Source of the DNA: Candidatus Woesearchaeota archaeon
GTDB lineage: Archaea; Nanobdellota; Nanobdellia; Woesearchaeales; JACPJR01
Assembly: GCA_016187565.1 (NCBI GenBank)
Contig: JACPJR010000028.1
Coordinates: 1 to 44,351, forward strand
Reading direction: 5' to 3'
DNA: 44,351 nt
Shown: in pieces, positions 20,725 through 32,900 of the stretch
How the letters are laid out: every line of letters starts with the position of its first letter
How positions within the stretch are numbered: the stretch's first letter is position 1
Translations under genes and position numbers: made by a program
Notes under the pieces: model-generated
The model's database searches: none
What the model was told of the DNA's origin: nothing
Seen by the model: only the letters and a program-made list of their open reading frames with translations

Positions 20725-22245
20725 TTACTGGCTTGCCAATCGATCAACTGAAGAGGTATATGCTTCATGAACAAGCATGGCTCCAAAATTTCTTAGTCCA
20801 TCACCGCGGACAGGTGAGGTCGAATTAAACCCTCCATAGTTAACCGTTATTGATCCGTTATTAGTTACTTGGACCACAAAGTTATTTTGTCCATTATGAC
20901 CACTGAACTGAAGAACAGGATGTCCATCAACATAGTGGTGATCCATGGCTACTGGACCAAACCCAAAAAGATCAGTAAAATAAGTAGGACCAGAGTTTGA
21001 TCGGGCAATATCACTGAGGAAAGCTCCTTGGCTAGCAACTTCACCATCGCTCAAAAGATTAGACAATCCTGCAGGAGGCAAAAATTGACGGGTAACTACA
21101 TCAGAGGATTGCGCAACAATATCCCGAGCAATGCCATATAAGTCTTCTTTTAGTTCCCTCGATACAGCAGGTTCTGTTGAAAATTTTCCATACGCAACTG
21201 AAACTCTGTCTGAAGGTGTCTTTCCGGGCTTATAAAGAATGCTGAAAGGAACACCATCACTATTACCAGAGAGGGTAAAACCACCTTCTTCAGTAATACT
21301 CATCCGAACAGGTCCATAGTCTCGTGTGTCTAAGGAAGATGATGGTCTCTTATCGTTTGGCTTGCATACGTTATTGTATCCTCTGGCAAACTCTGCCAGC
21401 AAGCTCGTATCAAGAGACGCTGGACCTGAAACTGAGTAAGGAGTGTCAAAACCATGCGTTGCTCGTAGCGCTTCTGCCAGATCATGCGTTCTGTCTGAAA
21501 GCCCCTTAAGCACATAGCTTATTCCTTCATTACTTCTCGTAGTCGATAGACTTAAACCATGTATTCTTCCCGAAGACAGTTCGAATTGACCACCATTTCT
21601 TCGAGCATACTTCACCGAATGAAAACCATCTGAGGAGGTGGCACCAATTGTTGTCAATAAAACTTCCTCAATTTGCCCGTTATGCAAAACCTCTCCTGTA
21701 TAACCATGCAGAGGATTGGGTTTTCCAAACAACTCTCTTCTTTGTGCATACAGCGTAGTCACCATCCCGTTGGCGTCAGTATTCCCTGAACTTACAATAT
21801 AATCTCGAAGAAGAGATGTATCATCAGCATGGCCAGGACTTAATGCAAAGGCATTTGGATTATCCGTCGAAGGCATCTGTCGGAGAACTGCAGAGATACC
21901 TAAAGAATCTGCTGGATTAGGCGAACTAATGTGACCATGATCTGAAACGACTGCGTTAAGCCTTCTGCCTCCTGGTGAATTAATTTGGACGAGTGTATGA
22001 CTATCATCTACTTCTCTGAGGGCAAATTCAGGAGGAAATTCTATTCCAGCTGAAGAAAGATATACTGGTGTTCCAGCAATCGTATCGATAAGTCCTTCAC
22101 TTGCAGCAATAGTTTTAATATGCTCAACAAGAGACGATCCGTTTCCAGGAATTTGGCTGGAAGGGCCCAGATCATAACGATTTGATTGCACTGGAGCACA
22201 CGCAGCAAGAGTAGTCATTACTATACTGAGTCCTTTTCTGTTCAT
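20725..22245 (-). CDS. Unknown secreted lipoprotein, 506 aa
   Basis: A short signal peptide ends in the lipobox LAAC (C16), predicting a lipid-anchored surface protein. GGAGGATT before the ATG is a good ribosome site. The mature part is Ser/Gly/Asp-rich with only one more Cys, and has alternating strand-like segments (VPFSILYKPGK, PVLQFSGHNGQ, NFVVQVTNNGSITVNYGG), suggesting a mainly beta fold. I recognise no domain. It is transcribed towards the phosphoesterase. Composition differs from the Lys-rich cytosolic neighbours, as expected for a surface protein. Confidence 0.65.
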   Translation of the reverse strand: MNRKGLSIVMTTLAACAPVQSNRYDLGPSSQIPGNGSSLVEHIKTIAASEGLIDTIAGTPVYLSSAGIEFPPEFALREVDDSHTLVQINSPGGRRLNAVVSDHGHISSPNPADSLGISAVLRQMPSTDNPNAFALSPGHADDTSLLRDYIVSSGNTDANGMVTTLYAQRRELFGKPNPLHGYTGEVLHNGQIEEVLLTTIGATSSDGFHSVKYARRNGGQFELSSGRIHGLSLSTTRSNEGISYVLKGLSDRTHDLAEALRATHGFDTPYSVSGPASLDTSLLAEFARGYNNVCKPNDKRPSSSLDTRDYGPVRMSITEEGGFTLSGNSDGVPFSILYKPGKTPSDRVSVAYGKFSTEPAVSRELKEDLYGIARDIVAQSSDVVTRQFLPPAGLSNLLSDGEVASQGAFLSDIARSNSGPTYFTDLFGFGPVAMDHHYVDGHPVLQFSGHNGQNNFVVQVTNNGSITVNYGGFNSTSPVRGDGLRNFGAMLVHEAYTSSVDRLASQ

Positions 22246-22312
22246 GGTAATCCTCCGATTTTACTTATTATTAGTATATGATAATTTAACCAAAATATAA
22301 CTAAGGGTAGCT

Positions 22313-22360
22313 GGAAAACGCTTTCCATTTATAAACTTTGTGTTTTGACACCACTGTCAA
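22313..22360. promoter_or_regulatory. Cluster of inverted repeats and TATA in the lipoprotein/rtcB divergent gap
   Basis: The 252-base gap holds GGAAA-ACGC-TTTCC (22313-22326), the symmetric TATA box TTTATAAA (22328-22335, usable in either direction) and TTGACA-CCAC-TGTCAA (22345-22360). A further TTGACA half-site lies at 22376-22381. This looks like a regulated divergent promoter. Confidence 0.35.
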
Positions 22361-22454
22361 GGAGTAAACTGCCCGTTGACATTTCCTTTTAGGTGTAATG
22401 GCAAGCCACGTTATCAAAATTTCTTACCACCACCTAGACTCCTTGCCCATACTT

Positions 22455-22488
22455 TTTTAAAGGATGGATACTCTCCTCCAATTTGGAG
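22455..22488 (+). promoter_or_regulatory. rtcB-proximal promoter and CTCCAA-T-TTGGAG repeat
   Basis: TTTTAAAG (22455-22462) predicts a start near 22484. The perfect inverted repeat CTCCAA-T-TTGGAG (22476-22488) straddles it, and its right arm contains the GGAG ribosome site. It could be an operator or, if transcription starts further upstream, an RNA hairpin hiding the ribosome site. Confidence 0.35.
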
Positions 22489-22497
22489 AATAATACT

Positions 22498-23910
22498 ATG
22501 ACCTATAAAGAAAAACTTATCCAAAAAAGTGATTTTGAATGGGAGCTTCCCAAGGAAGCAAGAAAAGATATGCGCGTTAATGGACTGATCATTGCGAATA
22601 AGGAGATTATTGACACCATGGAAGATGATACCATTGGCCAGCTTGCAAATGTCTGCTGTTTACCCGGCGTTCTTGAGCCTGTGCTGGCGCTTCCTGATGC
22701 TCATTTTGGGTATGGCTTACCGATGGGAGCTGTAGCAGCATTTGATGCAGAAAACGGCGTTATTTCTGCAGGATTATGTGGGTTTGATATTAACTGTGGA
22801 ATAAATTCTATCCGAACAAATTTACGCCATCAGGAAATCAAAGAAAAACTCCCTGAGCTAGTGCCAAAACTGTTCAAGGCCATTCCGTGCGGCGTTGGTG
22901 CAAAAGGACGTTTACGTCTTGACGCTCAAGATCTGGATGCAGTCATGGTACAGGGAGTAGATTGGGCAATTGCCAAGGGATACGGATGTCAGGAAGACAA
23001 AGAACATTTGGAAGAGTTAGGAAGGATGGAGGGTGCTGATCCTCAAAAAGTATCAGACCTTGCACGTCAGCGAGGGAGAGCACAACTCGGTACACTCGGA
23101 GCGGGAAATCATTTTTTAGAGATTCAAAAGGTTGGCGATATCTACGATAAAGAAACAGCAAAAAAATGGGGTATCCATGATACAGACCAAGTGCTTATCA
23201 TGATTCACTGTGGAAGCAGGGGCTTTGGTCATCAGGTTGCTACTGATTATTTAAAAATTCAAGAACAAGCAGTCAAGAAGTATAATATTATCCTGCCTGA
23301 CAGGCAATTAGCATGTGCACCAGCAAACTCTCCTGAAGGAAAGGATTACTGGAAAGCGATGATTTGTGCGGTTAACTACTCATTTACCAACCGTCTGATC
23401 ATGACGCACTGGATACGAGAAGTCTTCGAGGATGTCTTCAAAAAATCGTGGCGAGCAATGGACATCCATACTATCTATGGGCTATGCCACAATGTGGTAA
23501 AGCTCGAAGAACATATGGTTCATGGAGAAAAAAAGAAGGTCTTTGTCCATAGAAAAGGAGCAACCAGGGCATTCCCTGACGTCCCGGTGTTAATTGCTGG
23601 TTCTATGGGAACCTCTTCTTACCTTTTAAAAGGGTCAGCAGATTCACTTACAAAGACCTTTGGATCGAGTGCTCATGGCGCTGGAAGAGCAATGTCCAGA
23701 CATCAAGCCATTAAGACCTTTCGTGGAGAACAAATCAAAAAAGAACTCGAAAGTAAGGGTGCGGTGGTAAAGGCAACAGGTGCACAGAGCTTGGCAGAGG
23801 AAGCTCCGTTAGCGTATAAAAACATTGATGCAGTTGTCAACAGTATCCAAGGAGCGGGTATTAGCATTCCTGTAGTACGCGTCGATCCTATTGGCGTCGT
23901 GAAGGGATAA
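22498..23910 (+). CDS. rtcB: RtcB tRNA-splicing ligase
   Basis: GTP/Mn-dependent RNA ligase joining 2',3'-cyclic phosphate and 5'-OH ends; in archaea it ligates tRNA exons after splicing endonuclease. Visible motifs are PDAHFGYGLPMG (about 66-77), FDINCG with metal ligand C100, GAGNHFLEIQ (N204, H205), HCGSRGFGH (H237), CHNVV, HRKGATRAF and SSAHGAGRAMSR, where H393 is the guanylylated His. The C-terminal VDPIGVVKG is standard. At 470 aa it is normal length with no intein. An in-frame TTG at 22483 is possible, but it lies in the ribosome-site region; the ATG at 22498 is preferred. It is convergent with the giant gene, 27 bases apart. Its substrate probably includes the intron-bearing tRNA-Arg of this window. 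Confidence 0.95.
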   Translation: MTYKEKLIQKSDFEWELPKEARKDMRVNGLIIANKEIIDTMEDDTIGQLANVCCLPGVLEPVLALPDAHFGYGLPMGAVAAFDAENGVISAGLCGFDINCGINSIRTNLRHQEIKEKLPELVPKLFKAIPCGVGAKGRLRLDAQDLDAVMVQGVDWAIAKGYGCQEDKEHLEELGRMEGADPQKVSDLARQRGRAQLGTLGAGNHFLEIQKVGDIYDKETAKKWGIHDTDQVLIMIHCGSRGFGHQVATDYLKIQEQAVKKYNIILPDRQLACAPANSPEGKDYWKAMICAVNYSFTNRLIMTHWIREVFEDVFKKSWRAMDIHTIYGLCHNVVKLEEHMVHGEKKKVFVHRKGATRAFPDVPVLIAGSMGTSSYLLKGSADSLTKTFGSSAHGAGRAMSRHQAIKTFRGEQIKKELESKGAVVKATGAQSLAEEAPLAYKNIDAVVNSIQGAGISIPVVRVDPIGVVKG

Positions 23911-23937
23911 AAGACATTGATTTTCAATTACGGGAAA

Positions 23938-26900
23938 CTACTCAGAACTGAGGTTTTCTGGCGGTGTTTGTTTTCCTCGTGGCGTTTTGTTGAGAGCTGA
24001 TGATCCTTCTTCTTTGACATCCTTGATAGTTACCATAGCCATGGCAGGCTCCCCTCTCTCTTTTCCATCAAAAGGGGTCATACGACAGGCCAGAACCTCT
24101 CCACGAACCAAAGTAACATTCGAGAGATATGTCGTACAATTATATTTCCCAGGTACATCTAAGAGTGTACAGTCCGCAGGTTGATCTGGAGATTCACCAA
24201 AACGGAGAAGCTGTCCATTCACTACACGACCAGAGAAGATTGAATAGTTAACAGAAACATTATCACCATCACTATCTTCAGTAAGACCTGAACAATGGAG
24301 CAATGCTTCTGGTTCTGGATTCTTGGGATACATGGTTACGTTTATTAACGGTCGTCTATTGAACATCTTTACGAGTAATGTATATGACTGACTATCCTGG
24401 CTCTGTTCCCGATCACTTACCACAATACGCACCGGGTGTTCTCCAATCTGTTCTTCACTAGGAACCCAGGTGATTGTTCCAAGCAAGGGGTCAATAACCA
24501 TTCCTTGAGGAGCTAAGGGTAAGCTATAATTAACTAAGTCACCATAGCTTAGATCAGGGTCAAGAGCTTCGACAGCATACTGATAAGCCTGCTTACTTAT
24601 TGCTTGAGTAACTGGTGGAGAAACAATAAGGGGTTGCCGATTTCTATTGGCAACATGAACAATAGTTTGCTTAGTATCATTCAGCAAACCATCGGTTACC
24701 GTAAAGGTAAGTGTATAGGTTCCAGAATCATTAAACGTAGGTATCCAGAAGAACATACCCGTAGATTCATTAAAGACAAAACTGCTTGGCAAAACTTCAG
24801 CTGCATTCGTAGAGAATCGTAAGATACTATCGTCAAGATCAGTCGCGTTAAGCGTCAATGAGAAATCCTCATTTTCGGTAAGATTCATGTTCTCAAGGGG
24901 GTAGAGGACGGGTTTATGCTTAATATAACGAGGGGATTCATAGCTAATAACCAGTCGAGGAGCAAGACTGAGATTTCTTCGAGCACGAGCTCCCTCTTTA
25001 GCATAATAAATCACCCATCCATTTTCCGATTCATCATCATCATCAGGCTTAATGATCCATCCAAAGAAGGAATTATTTTTGAGATCTTTCGTAACATTCC
25101 AACGTGCTTCAGTGGTGACATTATAGGGATGAAGCACTCCTGGAGTTGTTGCTGGTCCAAAGGTTCCTCCGTTCCATGGGGTGTCACAATCAATCCGATG
25201 ATTAGCGATATCTTCATCAACTGCACAATGCCACGTTACTCCAGAACCATTACCGATTATGGGAGGAGAATGACCAACTCCCCAACCATTTCCTTCTGCC
25301 CAGTCCTCCAAGATAGGATAAGCTGCAACAAACTTTCCAGATGGACCCCAATTCTGACGGATGTCAGCAACACTCAAGATCAACCATGCTTCTTGTATCT
25401 TCTCTGTCATCACCCCTGATACATTAAAGACAACAAGAACTTCTTCTGCCCCTGCCTTTTGAAGATACAACTGTTCATTTGCACCTTCATTAGCATCACA
25501 GACATCTCCATCACCATCATCATCACATTCTTCATCAGTGGTAACTCCATCAGCATCATCGTCACCATTACGCAGGAAACTATCTTTCATTGCAACGAGT
25601 GTTGTTATGCGATTGAGAACCGTAATAACTGCTATTTTCTCATCAGAAAGATTGCCGTCGGTAACATTAAAGGTTACGGTATAGACACCGGTGTTATTTT
25701 CGCTAGGGATCCAACTGAAAAATCCTGTGCTATTATTAAACACAAAGGGGCTTGGCAAGACTTCAGCTGCATTCGTACCAAACAGTAAGGTATCGTTGTC
25801 AGGATCAGTGGCATGTGCCTCAATAATAAGTGTTTGTCCCGCAAAGATGGTTTGAGGAGGAATAGCAAAGAGTACGGGTGCCCTATTAACATTCTCAACA
25901 ACAAGCGTAATAATCTCCTCGTCGCTGAATTCACCATCAGTGACATTAAAGAGAAGAAGATAGTCGCCTGAATCATCAAATGTAGGAGTCCAGTTCAATA
26001 CGCCTGAGTTTTCATTAAAGCTAACATTCTCAGGGAGAACCATTTCTGCATTGGTACTAAAGAGTAAGGTATCATTATCAGGATCAGAAGCATGCAGCTG
26101 GATAAGAAGCGTTGCATTCTCCTTAATAGACTGGTTACCAATGTCTTCTAATACCGGAGCATGATTACTGATAAAGACAGTAATACGCACTGTTTCGGCA
26201 TCCCAGAAGAATCCATCAGTGACATTAAACACGACATCATACCAACCAACATCCTCAAATAATGGTGTCCAACTGAAGAATCCTGTACTCGCATTGAAGG
26301 TGAAATTACTGGACAAGACTTCAGCAGCATTCGTGGAAAATGTTAAGGTATCATTATTAGGATCAGAGGCATTTAGCTGGATGATGAGGGTCTGATTAAC
26401 ACTGATATTTCTATCGCCAATCGGAAGGAGAAGTGGCGTGCCTGGTTCAACAACCTTTACCGTAATATTCTCTGAGACATTAAGAAGACCATCTGAGACA
26501 ATAACCATAACAATATACTCTCCCGCCTGGGTTTCGTTCGTTACATAATAGGCCCGATAACCAGAGAGAGGATCTCCTGAAAGGTTAAATTCTTCCGAGA
26601 CAAAGATATAGGTAAGATTTGCTGACTGACTTAAGAACTTCTCATAAGAAACAACAGTAACCGCAAAAGTATCTTCACTTGATGCAAAACCATCAAAGAC
26701 CTGGACTGTAATTTCACTGGTTCCTGTTTGATTTTCAACAGGATAGCATGAGAGATAATAACCTTCTTCCACCAAGCAACCAATAAGGGAAGTATTTGAT
26801 TGATTCAGGATGCTGTAGGTGAGGTTCTCAATGTTCTGTTCATTGTCCGTCGTGTAATCTAAGAGGCTCATAGCTGGTTGAAGATTGCGATTTTCAAAGG

Positions 26901-29900
26901 TGAATTGATCCGGGAGATTGGTCATATTTGGCGCGCTATTAAAGAGCACGATGGTAAAATTATACAACGCAGTTATGGCTCTTCCATCCCTATTTATCAA
27001 CGTCATGTTGTTTTCATCAACTGCGGTAAAGATAACTCTAAAGAGCCCTTCGGTATGGTTTGCCAAAGAAGAATTCCAATGAAAGATTCTACTCAAATCA
27101 AGTTGGTTACTAGCATCAGGCAACATTTTAATTGATTCTGTTAACAACACTAACTCATCGCTCCATTCTTCAACGGTCGTGTTATAATACTCAATCTCTA
27201 TGAAAAGCCGCACGGTTGTGTTCTGTAATTCGTTGTTTTTAAGTTTAGATTCCTCACCATTTTCAACAAAAAGATCAACACAGGAAGGATTGCTGCTGGC
27301 AAGCCCATCATGAACAGTAAAGCAAACAGTTGATTTGCCAGTATCATTTGAAGATTGGTTTGAAGACCGTACACTCAGGTTCGTACCTTCAAGAGTTGCA
27401 ACAACGATTTCTTCATTCGTTTGATTCAGGAGCGTGTACACCAAGGCATCAGATTCAAGATCTGTGCCAAAAAATCCTATATCAAGGCTTATTTCCTCAT
27501 TGTGTTCAAGACTTATATCTGGTATGTTCCTTATGAATGGTGCCTGATTCGGGAGAGTATGCAACTGCTCAGGTGTTGAAACCTCGACAAATCCATCAGT
27601 ACAGGTAACTGTTGTGGTAAGTAACTGACCAGCATCGCCATGAAGCGTGGAGGTTGCAAATCCCTGCTCCATCACCATTTCATAAGTGATGTTTCCTTCT
27701 GCAAGGGTACAATGTAATTCCTGATTATCAACATCAGTAATGGTTACCCAGACATCAGTGGCATGTTCGCTTACAGAGTCATAAAAGATTTGATTGCCAA
27801 GGACTGGCTCGGAGTTAACAAGGACAAGAATATCTCTCACGCTCTGATTCGCATCAAGATAGCGTAAGTGCTTGACACCAGATGTTGTAAATGGTATCGA
27901 CCCATAAGCAATTTTTTGGTCAGGGAGACACCGTCCGCTATCATCAACACAGTATTTTGTTGTTCCCTGGAGGGTAATCGTAGATCCAGGTGCAATAATC
28001 TCTCCTTGGTAGTCATCATAAATCTGCGTGGCTGGTTCAACACCAAATAGAATGTCAAGATTCTCCGTATTCCTTTGATCGTTCCCTAAAGCATCAGTAC
28101 AACTTATATAGGCCATGGTAAGATTGGTAATCTTGTCTCGAGACGTATCTTCCCGGGTAAGGTTGCCAAGATTGCAATTCGCAAACGCTCCTGATACTGA
28201 ACACTCATTTCGTAAGTGAGTATAACTCCTGTCCTTATGGAAACGATAAACACTATCCTTTCCGAATCGACATTTCATTCCTGGTTCTCCTTCAACAGTA
28301 ATCATAGTCTTAGCATCATCAAGGGTATCAATGAACGTACCAGTATGATTGTCTTGTTCACCGGCAAATGAAGATAGTCTCGTCAGTGGTGGTGTTGAGT
28401 CTGTTTGATAGGTGTCAGATTGAATCATACTTACCGATCCCTTTTCATCAACAACAGCAGCAAACCATGTATGGAGAAGATCATCCTGCTCAGTGAGGAA
28501 TGAACACGTGGGGCTAAGATAAGCTGAGGACTGGCAGTAGGTCTGGCCAGTACAACCAGTAGCGGTTATAGTATGTGTTCCGCAAACATAGAGGGTGAGA
28601 AGATCACCATCAGGATCAAAAGAGCGTGATTGGACTGTTAAGCGTGCACCTCCTTTGATTGCTTCAGTACCATCAAATGCGTCGAGCAATTGTGGCTGAG
28701 TATTTACAATGATTCTTCTGAGATTCGTCAATTTTGGCGGTTGGAGCGTAACTGTTTGCCCTGCATAATACTGATCCTTTGTGGTCTTAACATTGAGGTA
28801 CAATGAATCAAAGATATCAACATAGCGAGAAGCACGTGCATTTTTGCCAAGCCCATCATATACATTGGTTGTTATGAAATAACGACCAGAAGTTGAGCTA
28901 TTATAAGAGATGAAAGTAAACGTGAAAGTACTATTGGTACTGTTTTGAACAGGTAGCTCTTTGGTTGCATTCACTGGTGTCAAAACGGATACATTTATCT
29001 CTTCAAGATTATTATCCTTATCTTCGATGCTAGCGTGGATAGTAACCGGTTCCTGATATCCCTTGAGTTCCTCTGCAGCAAGGTAGTGGATGACTGGCGC
29101 TGCATTCACATATATCCGCCTGGTCGCTTCATTATTGCGTTCAAAGGTTTCTATAATAACATCCTCTCCATCTACCCCTACAATAAAGTCATAGAAGCCC
29201 GCCAATTCCTTGGTGTCCCATGAAACCATCCATTCTTCTGAAGAGAAGGGATGCATGGTGATTGTCTCTCGCTTAAACTCAGTGGTTTTATTGGTGAGAA
29301 GATTCCTGGCATACACTCTAAGATCGAAGTTTTTCGAGAAAAGTTCTCCGGTATTACGCAAGGTTACATTGAGGAATACGGGTTCTCCTTGTCCAAGAGT
29401 GTACGTACATATCCCTCTGCTCTGATTCGTACAATCGCACAACTCTTGATTTTCAAAACAGGAAAGATCTCCCTGTGAGAGAGGTATCATGGAAGAATAA
29501 CTATGATTGGTAAATTCAAGATCAGTTGAACGGACTGGAACAAAATGATCCAAGGTAATGGTCGCATCAATGTCATAATTATTTGCTTTGAGCGCGATCA
29601 TATTTGTCTCGCTTTTGGTAAATTCATTACGCAATTCATTACCCATAACTGGCAGTCCATTAATCCAGGTGTTTGCAACTCCCTGAGTAGTGAGCGTAAT
29701 CTTATTAACCGTTGCATCAACCCAGAAATGCTTTCTGAAGTAGATTGCTCGTTCATTCGCAGGACCAACAGCAACAACACCCCATTGGGAATCATCAAGG
29801 AATTTGTTCTTTGCCTGATCATCGTTAAAGTTTGATCCCCGTAACCAATTTTTATCAGCTAATTCATCTTTCCAGACACTTGAAAGCTGCAAACGAGTTT

Positions 29901-32900
29901 GATTACTGAACGTCAAGGGGATACGGAGATCAACCTCAAGATCCTTTGTCTGCTTTGGCCCAACGGTTAAGGTATTCTGAGATAAGGTCATTTCACTCAG
30001 GGTTTCAAAGTCAACTGCAGAAATAATCAGGTCAAATACTAAGGTTTTATTGTACTTATTTTCTAAACGAATTCGAGCAGTTATATCTTCGCCAGGTGAA
30101 ACAAAAAATGGTTCTCGCTCAGATGAATACTGTTGTTCCCTCATGCCAAAGACCGTGAAGAAAACATCCTCCTCTGGCTCTACAACCTCTCCTCCCTCTT
30201 GGCTGACACCTGCATACAGCATGTTTTGGGTGTCAGGAATTGCACCTGCAACTGAAATGAGGTTATCCTGTCCTTGTCGCAAACTTGACGTAACCGAGAT
30301 AGGTGACCAACCCGGATATCCTGACCCTTGAAACTCTCCATTGAGGTAAACATCGGTTTCAAAAGATTCGTCGCCCAAAAGCATCTCAGAACGGGTAATA
30401 TCCGTTGGCGCAAAGAAATGTTTGCGATAGTTGCTTTCTTCAGTTGTTGGAAGTGTGTCGCCCCAATGATAATCACGAGTATCTTGAGCAATAAGTTCGG
30501 AGAGTGTTATTTCTTTATTCCTGTTCCAGAGAAGATCAGGGAAGGTAAAGATCCGCTCAACTTGGACACGAAGCCGTGCATGGAGGGGTACATCGATTGG
30601 AATCTGAATGAGCTTAGTCAGATTAAGCATTGACAGCGGTGGAATAGTCATCGGTGTTGTGTCAGTACCAAGATGGATTTCCCGTCCCTGCGGTGTGATG
30701 AGATCATACGAGATAACGCGAACGGTGATGGGATCATCATCATTGTTTATAATAGTCATATTAATCAGTTCCTCATGCTGACGCTGTAAAAACCCTTCAG
30801 ATCCTATATTCGTAATTTCGAGATCAAATGCCTTATGTCGCGGAGGAACTGTTGCAGCTGCAACATAATCCATGGTAAGCGCATCATAAAAGGTAATGTC
30901 AAAGGATCTATGGGGGCCCATGGAGTAAAGATCAAACTGGTTGTTCTGCCCTAGGGACAGCTCATCAAAGTTTGGTGCCCAGCCGTAGATAAAGTTCCCA
31001 CATTCAGTGACCTTGCCAAACTGTAAATCTCCATTAATCCAGAGTGAGAGTGCTGATGGAGCTTCTTTGGTTGGTTCTCCAAATGGTTCTGCTGGAGGAC
31101 AGTAACAGTTCTGGGTAAGGGTATTTTTTTGTTCTGCTTTTATCAATGATCGTGGTAACCAGAGGTTCTTGCGCAAAAAAGACTCATCAGGGTCAGCAAC
31201 AACAATGGGAAAACCTTCCTCCCTCGGACATATTATTGTATTTACTCCATAGCTAAACGGCTGATGACCCCACGGATCTGGATTGGTAAGCCATAACGGA
31301 TTTGTGGTGTTGTAAAGACTCGTTACTGATAGATTCCTGCGATAATAGAAGCCATCACCTAAAAACCCTACCCCTGCAGGTTCAGGCCAAAGCTCCTCAA
31401 TGTTCGAACGATCGTACTGATCATCTCGAAAGTTATACCGCTCAATAGCCTTAACGAGTAACATTGCATCCAGCGGAACGCCCTCAGGGATATAGATCTT
31501 GTAGCTCTTTTGTGTTGTTGTTCCTGGAGAAAGACTGACCCCTGAAACATCAGTGAACAAGGAGATGATAGTTGCATTTGCATAGACAGGGACGGTGATA
31601 TTGTTGGTTCCATTACCCAATTCCTGTGTACCCGTCTGATTTCCCTGGTTAAATAGCTCAAATGCAAGACGATTAATGGTAAAGGTTCGCCGATTATTAT
31701 TCCGCATGCTCAGATTAATGTCCTCTACGTACCCGGGCTTAAGCTCCATCTCTAGTTTATTATCAACCAGCAGTACCAGCGGAGGTTCTTCTGGAGTAAC
31801 AAGTGCATACCCTTGGTCGCGATGAAGCAATCTGTGTAATTCACCTGAACCAACAATAGTATTCACCATTCCTGGCGTGAGATTATAGAGGGGACACCAT
31901 CCCTCTGTCCCTGATAAAGCTGCGCACGTAAATTCTCCGGACATTGATCCATTCACAAAGATTCTATATGATCCCTGATACTCATAAGTCTCCTCAGGAC
32001 GAACAAAGATATCAAAGGTATTTCCCCCAAGCTCTGGTCGATAGATAAAAACAGGCGATCCCTTGGTTCCTCCGTAATAGGGGTTATACATATACGGATA
32101 AATCTCATCTTTACACTCTCCCGGACCAAGGGAGATATAGTAGGAGGGATTGATATTCTCCTGCTTACTTGCCCTGACACGTATGCTAGTATTCACCGGA
32201 AGATCTTGAGCAATATCAAGATCATACTCACGTTCAAGAGCAGATTCTGCAGGAAGACGATAGCCACTGAGGAGAGTGCCAACCTTCCCACACTGTTGAT
32301 TAATAGTTTGCTTCATGGTGATAGTGGACGGTCCATCGGTAAAGAGATCAGTAACAAACATACCGGTATTGCTATTGACCGCAGAGATTTTAATACGACT
32401 GATGTCCATTTCTCGTTTGGCAAAATTAACCACTTGCACATTGACAGGCTCAAAATATCCTCTTCTGAGCTTCAGGGGAGTTTCGTTGTTTGCACCAACA
32501 ACAAGATCAAGGTTTTGATCTGCATCAAGATGCGCCAAAACAGGACGATAATTCGTTTTTCCCTCTTCACGAATAATGAGATTATCCTGCTCCCAAAGAG
32601 GTGTTGTTGTATTTCCGCGGTTCATGAAGAACAAGATACCATCACGGTGCCCCAAAACAAGGTCATCATCATCATCACCATCAAGATCAACAAAATAAGG
32701 GGCAGCATCGCTCGCTCCCGAGATATTATCAAGCATAAAGGAAGAAACGACCCATTGTGGATTGGTTTGATTGCCGGTGTTCATATAGCCGGTTAATTTT
32801 CCCTGTTGGTTTCCCATGACGAGATCATTGTCAGAATCGCCATCTAAATCAGCAAAGACAGGAACTGCACGAGGAGTTTGTGGAAGTAAGGAGAGATTAC

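Noticed and set aside
22328-22497. A riboswitch in front of rtcB
   Set aside because: Inverted repeats are short and operator-like; no known riboswitch core could be recognised.
24916-25419. 167-aa plus-strand reading frame opposite the giant gene, and similar antisense frames (for example 4194-4643 minus, 32206-32796 plus)
   Set aside because: No promoter or ribosome site, low-complexity translation, and complete overlap with well-supported genes on the other strand; they are shadows.
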